Shown: positions 47,527 through 55,971 of the stretch, piece by piece
Layout: each line of letters starts with the position of its first letter
How positions within the stretch are numbered: position 1 is the first letter of the stretch
From: UKL13-2 sp038206765
Lineage (GTDB): Bacteria; Pseudomonadota; Gammaproteobacteria; Burkholderiales; Usitatibacteraceae
NCBI GenBank assembly: GCA_038206765.1
Contig: JBBRAM010000010.1
Location: 67,686-131,685, forward strand
Length of the DNA: 64,000 bases
Direction: 5' to 3'
Notes under the pieces: generated by a model
What the model saw: the letters and a program-made list of their open reading frames with translations, nothing else
Told to the model about the DNA's origin: nothing
The model's database searches: none
Program-made: the position numbers and the translations under genes

Positions 47527-48423
47527 CTATATTGCCATCAATTGCCGCTGGCTCTTAAAACAGCGTTCCAGGCCACTAATTGGGTCGCGAAATTCTATCG
47601 ACTTAGCCAACAATTGTAGCGGCTTGGTGTAGTCACGATCATCGTATTCGACTTGCGTGGGATAAATTTGATCATTCAAAATCGGCACACCGAGCGCGGC
47701 CATGTGGATGCGCAACTGATGTTTTTTGCCGGTCAGCGGCGTTAATCGATAACGCGCCAACCGTTTGCTGACTTCCAACAATTCAATCCGTGTTTCAGAA
47801 TTTGGCTCACCTGCTACCTCGCGCATTTGCATGAAATGATCGGCAATGACCATACGGCTTTGATGCACCAGCGGCAACTGCAAATCGGCGCGCCAAGGCG
47901 CAACAGCTTGGTACTGCTTTTTCACGGCGCGTTCGCGAAACAGCAGCGCGTATCGATCGCGGTGTTCGGGCTGCACCGTGAACAACACCACGCCTGCAGT
48001 TTCGCGATCCAGCCGATGCATAGGGGCCAATGTATCGATGCCCAGCTTTCGCTTCAGCCGGACTAACACCGTCTCTTGCACATAGCGCCCGGCAGGAGAC
48101 ATTGGCAAAAAATGCGGTTTATCAACTGCAACGATGAAATCATCTTGAAACAACACCACCTCATCGAACGGAATGCGCGGCTCGTCTTCAATGTTCCGGT
48201 AATAATAGAGTTTTTGATGCGCTTGATAGAGACGTGCAGGCAAAGCCGGAACACCAGCGCTGTCAACGACATCACCGCGCTGCATACGGGCAATAATTTC
48301 GGCTCGCGCAATATGCGGAAAACGATCCGCCAAAAAATCAAGTAGCGTCGGCCACGCGCCGTTCGGTAGCGAGATACAGCTTGGGCCAACGCCATTTTTA
48401 GTCGGCAACATCAGCAACAACAT
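47527..48423 (-). CDS. Pseudouridine synthase (RluA family)
   Basis: Isomerises uridine to pseudouridine in rRNA or tRNA. The 298-residue protein has the catalytic motif PMHRLDRETAGVVLF with the essential Asp, VVLFQDDFIVAVDKPHFLPMSP before it, and LTGKKHQLRIHMAALGVPI after it. The N-terminal segment resembles an S4-like domain (LLDFLADRFPHIARAEIIARMQRGDV). Two ATGs 12 bases apart (48423, 48411) are possible starts. The exact target position cannot be told from motifs. It lies 35 bases downstream of trhO. Confidence 0.92.
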   Translation of the reverse strand: MLLLMLPTKNGVGPSCISLPNGAWPTLLDFLADRFPHIARAEIIARMQRGDVVDSAGVPALPARLYQAHQKLYYYRNIEDEPRIPFDEVVLFQDDFIVAVDKPHFLPMSPAGRYVQETVLVRLKRKLGIDTLAPMHRLDRETAGVVLFTVQPEHRDRYALLFRERAVKKQYQAVAPWRADLQLPLVHQSRMVIADHFMQMREVAGEPNSETRIELLEVSKRLARYRLTPLTGKKHQLRIHMAALGVPILNDQIYPTQVEYDDRDYTKPLQLLAKSIEFRDPISGLERCFKSQRQLMAI

Positions 48424-48458
48424 TTATTGCGATACCCAACAAAAAATGCGATGGCACG

Positions 48459-49274
48459 TTATGTCGATCCATCCAACTCTTTCGCCCGCTTCAAACGCCA
48501 TTCACCGTCAGGCTCGCCACCGTACACATCTTCTAGTGTGGTTTCTGTTTCTTGTAATTTTGTATCCAGCGCGATGCGGTTATCAAACACAAAGCATTCG
48601 CCGTCCCAGTCTTTTTCGGCATCAGGCATTTCTTTAAAGTAGTTCAAAATGCCGCCTTGCAATTGAAAAACCTCTATGTCCAAATCGCGCATCCAAGCGC
48701 TGGTTTTTTCACAGCGAATGCCGCCGGTGCAATACATCGCGACCCGTTTTCCCTGGGCTTTCCATTCATCGATGTGCGCTTTAACGTATCGGGGGAAGTC
48801 CCGGAAATTGGTGACATTCGGATCCACCGCATTTTTAAAACGTCCCAATTTAAACTCGAAGCTATTGCGATTGTCGAGCAGCACCACATCATCTTCCGCA
48901 ATCAATTTGCGCCAATCAGCGGGGCTCACATCGATGCCAGTGTTGCGGGCGTCCACCCCCGAAATCCCCAAAGGCACAATTTCTGGCTTTCGATAAACCT
49001 TCATGCGGCCAAATGGCGGGGTTTTGCATTCGGTGCGTTTAAACACGATGCCGCCAAAGCTTGCATGCGCCGACAGTGCCGCTTGAAATGCGTCGATCTG
49101 CGCCGTTGTTCCCGCCACCATGCCATTAATGCCCTCAGTCGCAACCAAAATCGAGCCAAGCAAATCGGTTGTGATGCTGCGCAGGTATTCGATGACCCCT
49201 TCAGGATCGTCGAGTGGAGCAAATTTATAAAACGCAGTGTGGTGAATGGCTGCAGAATTAAGCGGCGTGTTCAT
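48459..49274 (-). CDS. trhO: tRNA uridine(34) hydroxylase TrhO (rhodanese family)
   Basis: Oxygen-dependent hydroxylase that makes 5-hydroxyuridine at wobble position 34 of tRNA. The 271-residue protein has the TrhO arrangement: an N-terminal ferredoxin-like domain (GSILVATEGINGMVAG), then the linker FKRTECKTPPFGRMKVYRK and a rhodanese domain with active-site CTGGIRCEKTSAWM. The C-terminal GGILNYFKEMPDAEKDWDGECFVFDNR completes the signature. The start has no visible ribosome site. With the pseudouridine synthase downstream, two RNA-modification genes stand together. Confidence 0.94.
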   Translation of the reverse strand: MNTPLNSAAIHHTAFYKFAPLDDPEGVIEYLRSITTDLLGSILVATEGINGMVAGTTAQIDAFQAALSAHASFGGIVFKRTECKTPPFGRMKVYRKPEIVPLGISGVDARNTGIDVSPADWRKLIAEDDVVLLDNRNSFEFKLGRFKNAVDPNVTNFRDFPRYVKAHIDEWKAQGKRVAMYCTGGIRCEKTSAWMRDLDIEVFQLQGGILNYFKEMPDAEKDWDGECFVFDNRIALDTKLQETETTLEDVYGGEPDGEWRLKRAKELDGST

Positions 49275-49686
49275 ATTAATTTTCGCGGTACAAAAAATCC
49301 GATCCCGTATTTTCGCACGAAGCCCCGCTGGGTTGATAGTCGATGAAGCGCTGAGTTCGGTTGACGCTATTTGCTTGAAGAATGAATGCTAAAAGGGCCA
49401 AACGCGGCTCCTAGACTGCCGTTTGAAGCCAAACGACCCCAAACGGCAGGCCCGGCGGGGTGTTTTTCCAATCCTTGGCCATTGTAAATCTATGATCGTT
49501 CAGCGGCTTCCGCCATGTCGACGCAGTCAGGGGATTCCCAAGTGCCCAGCCAAATATGCAACAATCTAGACTGGGAGAAAAGCTGTTGCACCAAGATGCA
49601 GACTATAAATTTTGCGAGCCTAACACGTCATCACGAACCGCCGCAAAAATTCGCACAAAACAGAAAGCCATCAGCGGAGACGCAAT
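49275..49686. other. Upstream region between trhO and the CHASE2 cyclase
   Basis: A 412-base divergent gap. It holds a cluster of CAAACG-type elements with a perfect 10-base inverted repeat (annotated separately). A GC-rich stretch follows and then an AT-rich run leading to the cyclase start. No gene or RNA is recognised. Confidence 0.5.
49397..49449. promoter_or_regulatory. CCAAACG element cluster with 10-bp inverted repeat
   Basis: GCCAAACG occurs at 49397 and 49428. CTGCCGTTTG (49416-49425) pairs perfectly with CAAACGGCAG (49440-49449) across a 14-base spacer. Four copies of one core in 53 bases, two of them facing each other, look like a regulator binding array upstream of the cyclase; a hairpin followed by GTTTTTCC is another reading. 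Confidence 0.4.
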
Positions 49687-51960
49687 ATGAACGCTAAGTT
49701 TGATATTAAGAAGATATGGACGAAATATTTTTCGTCGATTAACGTCTTTATCCGCGCCGGGCTGGGCATCGGCATTGTGGGGTTGTTCGTATTGAACTAT
49801 TCGCTTGGTGAACCCCTTACGTTTTTTCAGCGGCTTGAATATCAAACATATGACACTCGGCTCCGCGCAACAATGCCAGAGACAATTGATCCGCGCATTG
49901 TGATTATCGATATTGACGAAAAAAGCTTGTCTGCTGAGGGCCGCTGGCCCTGGGGACGAGACAAAGTTGCAAAGCTAACGCGGCAGTTATTTGAAAGCTA
50001 CAAAACAAAAGTTGTCGGCTTCGACGTATTCTTCGCCGAACCCGATACCAGCTCTGGCTTGGCAAAATTAGAGGCGCTGAGCAAAGACACTCTTAAGTCG
50101 AACATTGAATTCCAAGAAAAACTCGCAGAAATTCGTCCATCACTTGATTACGATAAGCTGTTTGCCGATGAAATCGCTAAACACTCCGTTGTTTTATCTT
50201 TCGCCCCCAGCAATGACCGCAATAGTGAACTGACGAAGCTGGAAATTGGTGTTTTGCCGTCACCTACGTTTTCAACAGCGACATTTAGCGGTAAACCATT
50301 CTCAACGCCAAGGTTTACAGGTTACAGCGCCAATCTGAAAGAGTTTCAAACGGCTGCGTCCGCTACCGGACACATTTTGCCGCTGATTGATTTTGACGGG
50401 GTGCTTCGGCGAGTACCAACATTTGTTCAGTATAAAGACGCGTACTACGAATCGCTATCTATCGCGACTTACAGGGCTTTCCTTGATAACGAGCCCATCA
50501 TCGTTAATATGCGCAAGGACGACGAAGGCGACGGCCGACTTCGGTTGGATAACGTGAGCTTCGGCAAAAAGACTGTCGTCTCCCTTGACGATGACGGCAC
50601 GGCATTAATTCCCTACCGAGGCAGGTCCCCAATGTACCGATATATTTCGGCGACGGATGTCATTCAAGGAAAACTAGCGCCCGGTGAGCTCGACGGAAAA
50701 ATTGCGTTGGTTGGGACATCCGCGGCAGGCTTGTTCGATTTGAGAAACACCCCAGTCGGCGAAATTTATCCTGGGGTTGAGGCGCATGCCAATTTGTTGT
50801 CTGGCTATTTGGACAACAATATCAAACGCCGTCCCCACTTTGAATTTGCCATCAAAATCTGGATCGTACTGGCGATCGGTATCGCGCTGGCATTCGCATT
50901 GGTTAAGCTCAATCCGCTTTGGTCAACCCTGACTGTCGCGCTGACAGTTTTAGCTTTGATTGGCTTTAATATGTATTGGTGGAGTAATAATCTTGTCCTG
51001 CCGCTGGCCATGCCACTCCTGCTGATCGGTGCACTTTATCTATTCAACATGGCCTATGGCTTCTTCATCGAAGCGCGCTCCAAGCGCCAAATTACCGGCA
51101 TCTTCGGGACTTATGTGCCCAAAGAGTTGGTGGAAGAAATGGCGAAAAATCCGTCCAACTATTCCACCAAAGGTGAAAGCCGCGATATGACGGTGTTGTT
51201 TTCGGATATTCGCAACTTTACCTCGATCTCTGAAGGCTTATCGCCGACGGAATTGACAGCGATGATGAACGATTACTTGACGGATATGACGCAGACGATT
51301 CAGACGCAGCGCGGCACGATTGATAAATATATTGGTGACGCAATCATGGCGTTTTGGGGTGCGCCGGTCAGCGATGAAAAACACGCCGAACATGCGCTGC
51401 TGTCGGCGTTGGCGATGCAAAAACGGATCAAAGAAATTGCGCCCGCTTACATCAAGCGCGGCTGGCCAAAATTGGAAATCGGTGTGGGCTTGAATTGCGG
51501 CGTGATGAACGTCGGCGACATGGGTTCGACGTTTCGACGTGCCTACACCGTGATGGGCGATGCCGTAAATTTGGCTGCGCGTTTGGAAGGCCAAACCAAG
51601 GAATACGGCGTCGGCATTTTGGTGTCAGAAAACATCGTGAACGCAGTGCCAAGCGTCGTCTATCGCGAGCTGGATCGGATTCGTGTGAAGGGAAAGCTTG
51701 AGCCGATTAGCATTTATGAACCCGTGGGCATGAAAGGTGAAATCGTTGAGCAGCTGCTGAACGAGATTGATCGCTTCCACCGTGCGCTGGATCGTTATAA
51801 AGAGCAGCGCTGGGACGATGCTGAACAAATATTGACTGCCCTGTTACACGCCGATCCTTCGCGCAAAGCGTACAAGGTTTATTTGCAGCGTATTGCTAAT
51901 TTCAAAATAAACCCGCCAGGCAAAAATTGGGATGGCGTGTTTGTCGCAACCACGAAGTAG
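49687..51960 (+). CDS. CHASE2-domain class III adenylate/guanylate cyclase
   Basis: A 757-residue membrane signalling enzyme. After an N-terminal helix (about 22-40) comes a periplasmic CHASE2 domain with IDIDEKSLSAEGRWPWGRD, VVGFDVFFAEPD and GKIALVGTSAAGLFD. Three hydrophobic segments follow (about 390-470), then a cytoplasmic class III cyclase domain. That domain carries both metal-binding Asp (VLFSDIRNFTS and KYIGDAIMAFWG) and the AYTVMGDAVNLAARLEG segment. cAMP is the likeliest product; the substrate-selecting residues are not certain by eye. GGAG precedes the ATG. It is transcribed toward the MBL gene and then meets the CHASE2-kinase genes head-on. Confidence 0.92.
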   Translation: MNAKFDIKKIWTKYFSSINVFIRAGLGIGIVGLFVLNYSLGEPLTFFQRLEYQTYDTRLRATMPETIDPRIVIIDIDEKSLSAEGRWPWGRDKVAKLTRQLFESYKTKVVGFDVFFAEPDTSSGLAKLEALSKDTLKSNIEFQEKLAEIRPSLDYDKLFADEIAKHSVVLSFAPSNDRNSELTKLEIGVLPSPTFSTATFSGKPFSTPRFTGYSANLKEFQTAASATGHILPLIDFDGVLRRVPTFVQYKDAYYESLSIATYRAFLDNEPIIVNMRKDDEGDGRLRLDNVSFGKKTVVSLDDDGTALIPYRGRSPMYRYISATDVIQGKLAPGELDGKIALVGTSAAGLFDLRNTPVGEIYPGVEAHANLLSGYLDNNIKRRPHFEFAIKIWIVLAIGIALAFALVKLNPLWSTLTVALTVLALIGFNMYWWSNNLVLPLAMPLLLIGALYLFNMAYGFFIEARSKRQITGIFGTYVPKELVEEMAKNPSNYSTKGESRDMTVLFSDIRNFTSISEGLSPTELTAMMNDYLTDMTQTIQTQRGTIDKYIGDAIMAFWGAPVSDEKHAEHALLSALAMQKRIKEIAPAYIKRGWPKLEIGVGLNCGVMNVGDMGSTFRRAYTVMGDAVNLAARLEGQTKEYGVGILVSENIVNAVPSVVYRELDRIRVKGKLEPISIYEPVGMKGEIVEQLLNEIDRFHRALDRYKEQRWDDAEQILTALLHADPSRKAYKVYLQRIANFKINPPGKNWDGVFVATTK

Positions 51961-52090
51961 TTATCTAACCACAGCAAAGTGATTCTTGAAAACATGGTGG
52001 CTGGGTTAGGGTGAGGGAAGCGCCGAACGAAGCTTCGAGCGCATTAGAGTGCGTGGAACAAGCGCGGCAGTATTTTCCTCACGCCTAAAG

Positions 52091-52228
52091 CCTCACCTCC
52101 TGAGCCCCACCCCGTTCATCCCTCAGCCCTGCCCCCACACCTCTGATCCCTCCTACCCCTCGTCCCTTCACCCTTCACCCCTCACCCTTCACTCCTCATC
52201 CCTCAATCCTCAATCCTCACTCCTAACC
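52091..52228. repeat. C/T-rich low-complexity tract with CCCTTCAC-type units
   Basis: A pyrimidine-rich tract between the cyclase and MBL genes. The last 66 bases (52163-52228) contain no G on the plus strand, and short units such as CCCTTCACC, CCTCAATCCT and TCACTCCT recur irregularly. It abuts the ATG at 52230, leaving no room for a purine-rich ribosome site. It may be a degenerate microsatellite or an S1-type loading region. Confidence 0.75.
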
Positions 52229-52229
52229 G

Positions 52230-53279
52230 ATGATCAACTACCCTCACCTCACCCCGCCAGCACCCGGCGAATCGATTCTGGTTGCGCCCGGCATTTACTG
52301 GATACGGATGCCGTTACCATTTAAGTTGGATCATATTAATTTATGGCTGCTTGAAGATAACGGCGGAGAAACCGGTGATGGATGGACCATCGTGGATACC
52401 GGCTACGGCATCGACACCACGCATGCGCTCTGGGAACGGCATTTTGTTGAGACCATGCGCGGCCTGCCAGTAAAGCGGATTATTGTGACGCACTATCATC
52501 CCGATCATGTCGGCTGTGCAGCTTGGCTCCACGAGCGCACCGGTGCTGCCTTGTGGATGACCGCAACAGAATATTTGTCGGCACATGCTGCCGTTGAGGA
52601 TACGGCGGGCTTTGATAACGCCAATTCAGCGCAGCTTTTTTTAGCACACGGGCTCGCAAAGATTCGCCCAGATTTTGCAGCAGCACAGAATGAGCGCAGT
52701 GGCGGCTACAAACGCGGCGTACCGAGCGTTCCCAAGCAATTTAATCGCATAATGGCCGGCGATTCCCTTCGCATCGGCCATCGCGAATGGCGCGTTATCA
52801 CAGCATTTGGCCACGCGCCTGAACACGCGACGCTGTTTTCAGCAGACGATAACGTGCTGATTTCTGGCGATCAGGTGTTACCGCGCATCACCACCAACGT
52901 TGGGGTATGGGGAAATCAACCAGAGGCAAATCCGCTCAAACAGTTTCTAGACAGTAATCAACAATTCTTGTCGTTGCCTGCTGCGACGCTGGTGTTGCCG
53001 TCTCATGATCGGGTGTTCAACGGATTGCACGAGCGCATCAGCGAATTGGCAAACCACCACGAGGCGCGGCTGCTTGATTTATTGTCCGCCATTCATGAAC
53101 CGAAATCAGCCGCCGAGATTTTGCCGGTGCTATTTAAACGCGAGCTCGACAATCACCAACTTGTGTTTGCGATCGGGGAGGCGATCGCGCATTTACATTT
53201 TCTTTGGTTTGCGGGGCGTGCCAAACGTAGCAAAAACGCGGATGGTGTTTTCCTGTTTCAGGCGGTTCCCCGGTTGTAG
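52230..53279 (+). CDS. MBL-fold metallo-hydrolase
   Basis: A 349-residue metallo-beta-lactamase-fold hydrolase with the metal motif TTHYHPDHVG in the form VTHYHPDHVGCAAW. Further ligands are in FGHAPEHATLF, ISGDQVLP and VLPSHDRVF. A C-terminal helical domain of about 80 residues follows (HHEARLLDLLSAIHEPKSAAEILPVLF), as in the glyoxalase II-like / thioesterase group. The substrate is unknown. The ATG follows the C/T-rich tract directly with no Shine-Dalgarno sequence. It lies between the CHASE2 cyclase and CHASE2 kinase genes, but nothing in it points to signalling. Confidence 0.88.
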   Translation: MINYPHLTPPAPGESILVAPGIYWIRMPLPFKLDHINLWLLEDNGGETGDGWTIVDTGYGIDTTHALWERHFVETMRGLPVKRIIVTHYHPDHVGCAAWLHERTGAALWMTATEYLSAHAAVEDTAGFDNANSAQLFLAHGLAKIRPDFAAAQNERSGGYKRGVPSVPKQFNRIMAGDSLRIGHREWRVITAFGHAPEHATLFSADDNVLISGDQVLPRITTNVGVWGNQPEANPLKQFLDSNQQFLSLPAATLVLPSHDRVFNGLHERISELANHHEARLLDLLSAIHEPKSAAEILPVLFKRELDNHQLVFAIGEAIAHLHFLWFAGRAKRSKNADGVFLFQAVPRL

Positions 53280-53348
53280 TAAATACTCCGGAACATCCGG
53301 GGACATCCTAAAATACAAGCATCGACCAAGCACTAATCCACTAGTCCA

Positions 53349-55853
53349 TTACTCCGCAGGCGCTTCGATCATGGGCAATTTCACGGTGAACGTTGTACCA
53401 CGCTTATCGCCTTGAAATGCGGCCGCTTTGCTCGACACCGCGATGGTGCCGCCATGACGCAACACCACCGTTTTGACAAAGACCAGTCCTAAACCAATAC
53501 CATCCTCTTCCGGCTGGCCTTCTTGCCGAATCCGCGCGAAGCGGGTGAACAACTTGTTCGCATCAGCATCGGCAATTCCATAGCCCTGATCGATGATGTC
53601 AACAAACCACATGGGTGGTATGGCGCGATTCAAGCTCAAACGACAGGTCACGGTGGTCTCAGGCGGGCTGTATTTGATTGCGTTTGAGAGCAGATTCATC
53701 AAGACACGGGTGAGCAGATCACGGTCTCCATTTACCCACGCCTCAGCAGCGGGCATATCGTTAATGATCTTGATATTTTTAGCCGAGGCCAACGTCCAGG
53801 CTTCCTCGGTAGCATCAAGCAGGAGCTCGCTCAAATCTAGCGGCTCGAAATCTTGCGGCTTGGATCGCTCCGCTTTGGCGAGACGCAAAAAATCATCCGC
53901 CAACGTGAGTGTGCGGCGTGCATAGCGGCCGATACGGTCATTCAGCTTTTCGCTCGGCATGCTGCTCGGGTCTTCGCGCTGCATCTCCAGCAAGGTCAAA
54001 ATTGAGGCTTGCGGGGAGCGCATATCGTGCGACAAAAACCGTAGCGCTTCGTCACGACGGCGCTCGGATTCCCGCAGTGGTGAAATATCAGTAAGGGTTA
54101 CAATCGTTGCCGTATGTAAACCGGTGTCGGAAAACGACGGCGCAATTTGCACCAAAAATTCACGATCGTCGTCGCCACTCGCCTCTACCGTAATGGCCCG
54201 GGTGTCATCGGCCACATTGGCCCAAAGTCCGCGCCAGTCGCGGCTTTCGTGATGTTGGATTGTGGACATGAGTTCAAAAACATCACGGCCTTCAAGCGGT
54301 TGTTGCTTAGGTTCGTTAGGCGTTGATGCGATAGCGATTCCAAACATTTTGTCCGCGCTGGTGTTAGCCAACAAGACATTGCCGTTGAAGTCCGTCACGA
54401 GGGCCGCCTCAGGCAAGCTCTCCAACGAATTCACGACAAAGCGGTTTAGACTCCGCAATCGGTGTGTTGCCGCTCGCAGCGCGGCGATACGCCGCTCCAC
54501 TACGTCGGGGACAAACACATTAGCTGAATGCGATGTTTGCGCCGCGCGCTGCGGAATCAATAGTGGCGCGCCTTGCGGTGCAATCACGCGCGCCGCCTCG
54601 GGTGTAAACACGCTGGGCTCTCTCTCAAGCGCTAGCAGCTCTTCGTTTAAGTAATTTTGGGTGGCTTCCAATTTGCGCCAACTCCAAAGCGGATAAGCCA
54701 AGACGATACACAGCAGCAACGGAACAGGCGGCAGCCAAACCGAGCCGTAGCGGAAGAGCATCAAAACCGCAATGAATACCGCTACGCTAAGCGACGCCGT
54801 GAGTGCAATCGCCTGCCGCGGCGTGAGCCACAAATAGGAGAGTAACAGCAGCAAGATGGCCGCCACGGTCAACGATGCCGCAGCCCGTTTCGACATGATG
54901 CGAAGATTAATTCCTTGGCGCAAGCCTTGGAGCACATTAGCGTGAATTTCAATCCCCGACATGGCGCGATCAAGTCCCGAGACCGGCGTTGGAAATTCAT
55001 CACCTGAGCCGCCGGCTGTCATGCCGACTAGTACGATTTTGTCTTTGAACATAGCTGCCGGATAGTCGCCGCTCAATACTGAAAAATACGGCAGCGGCAC
55101 AAAATGCCCTGGGGGCCCTGCGTAAGGAATTAAATAAGCATGATCGGTAGCCCATATTGCACCGCGTCGAACAGCCTGTTTGCCTGCCGCGCTCGCTTTG
55201 GTCGAAGGAGCGGGTTCACCGGGTAGCGCCGTTCGCGACGACCATAAATCGGGCTCTGCGACCGACAAGACCGCCAACGCCAACAAGTCGTAGCGAGGGA
55301 TGGTCATCCCAGCACGCAAAAAAGCTTGGCGCACCACGCCATCGGTATCAAGCTGCGGCGCGATATGCCCCAGCCTCGCGGCACCATTGGTAAAAGCCGC
55401 GATAGGTTCCGATTCGCCGGACAACCCATCGACACTAACGCGGGCGGTAACAGGCAACACCAAGCGGTGATTACGAGAAATAGACGCCGCAAGGACTTCG
55501 TCACTCACCGGATCGCGCTGGTCGGGTTCTGACAAAATCACATCGAGAGCCACTGCTTTAGCGCCCGCTTCGGTGAGGCGATCAATCAATGTTGCGTGAA
55601 TATTGCGCCGCCACGGCCAGCGGCCAATTTGCCGAAGGCTTTCCTCGTCGATACCGATAATCACAATATCTTGCTGAACTGGGCGCTGCCAGAGCGCGAG
55701 CGCTTGGTCATAGAGCGCTTGGTCAAGCCTTGAAAACCAGTCGCCGCGCATGGCGACCAGCGCTGTTGTGGAGAGGAAAAATGCGATGATCAACCACTCG
55801 CGAATCACCGGATGGCGCAGCGTGTTCAGCAGATTGGTCTTATCGAGGCGCAT
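53349..55853 (-). CDS. CHASE2-domain sensor histidine kinase
   Basis: An 834-residue membrane kinase. A signal-anchor helix (about 18-36) is followed by a periplasmic CHASE2 domain (IDEESLRQIGRWPWRRN, VALDVILSEPD, DKIVLVGMTAGGSGD). Further hydrophobic segments follow (about 335-395), then a PAS-like segment (ALVTDFNGNVLLANTSADKMFG). The HisKA box has its phospho-acceptor His in RFLSHDMRSPQASILTLLEMQ. The HATPase domain has MNLLSNAIKYSP, IDQGYGIADAD and GIGLGLVFVKTVV. I use ATG 55853, not the TTG one codon upstream. It lies 118 bases downstream of the LysM-FecR gene and probably partners the OmpR-type regulator at 58108. Confidence 0.93.
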   Translation of the reverse strand: MRLDKTNLLNTLRHPVIREWLIIAFFLSTTALVAMRGDWFSRLDQALYDQALALWQRPVQQDIVIIGIDEESLRQIGRWPWRRNIHATLIDRLTEAGAKAVALDVILSEPDQRDPVSDEVLAASISRNHRLVLPVTARVSVDGLSGESEPIAAFTNGAARLGHIAPQLDTDGVVRQAFLRAGMTIPRYDLLALAVLSVAEPDLWSSRTALPGEPAPSTKASAAGKQAVRRGAIWATDHAYLIPYAGPPGHFVPLPYFSVLSGDYPAAMFKDKIVLVGMTAGGSGDEFPTPVSGLDRAMSGIEIHANVLQGLRQGINLRIMSKRAAASLTVAAILLLLLSYLWLTPRQAIALTASLSVAVFIAVLMLFRYGSVWLPPVPLLLCIVLAYPLWSWRKLEATQNYLNEELLALEREPSVFTPEAARVIAPQGAPLLIPQRAAQTSHSANVFVPDVVERRIAALRAATHRLRSLNRFVVNSLESLPEAALVTDFNGNVLLANTSADKMFGIAIASTPNEPKQQPLEGRDVFELMSTIQHHESRDWRGLWANVADDTRAITVEASGDDDREFLVQIAPSFSDTGLHTATIVTLTDISPLRESERRRDEALRFLSHDMRSPQASILTLLEMQREDPSSMPSEKLNDRIGRYARRTLTLADDFLRLAKAERSKPQDFEPLDLSELLLDATEEAWTLASAKNIKIINDMPAAEAWVNGDRDLLTRVLMNLLSNAIKYSPPETTVTCRLSLNRAIPPMWFVDIIDQGYGIADADANKLFTRFARIRQEGQPEEDGIGLGLVFVKTVVLRHGGTIAVSSKAAAFQGDKRGTTFTVKLPMIEAPAE

Positions 55854-55971
55854 CAATCAGAAGGCATCAGACGGACCGTGCGACACGGATCATGCACTTC
55901 GCGAGACTGCCGCGAAGACATGAGTGGCGCGCGGAAAACCCCAATTCGCAGTCATACTTGGCGGTATAAAT

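Noticed and set aside
48657..49346. A 229-codon plus-strand frame
   Set aside because: It runs antisense to trhO, whose complete set of motifs and normal length show which strand is coding.
52091..52228. CRISPR-like repeats
   Set aside because: The units are short, irregular and without constant-length spacers, so this is a low-complexity tract.
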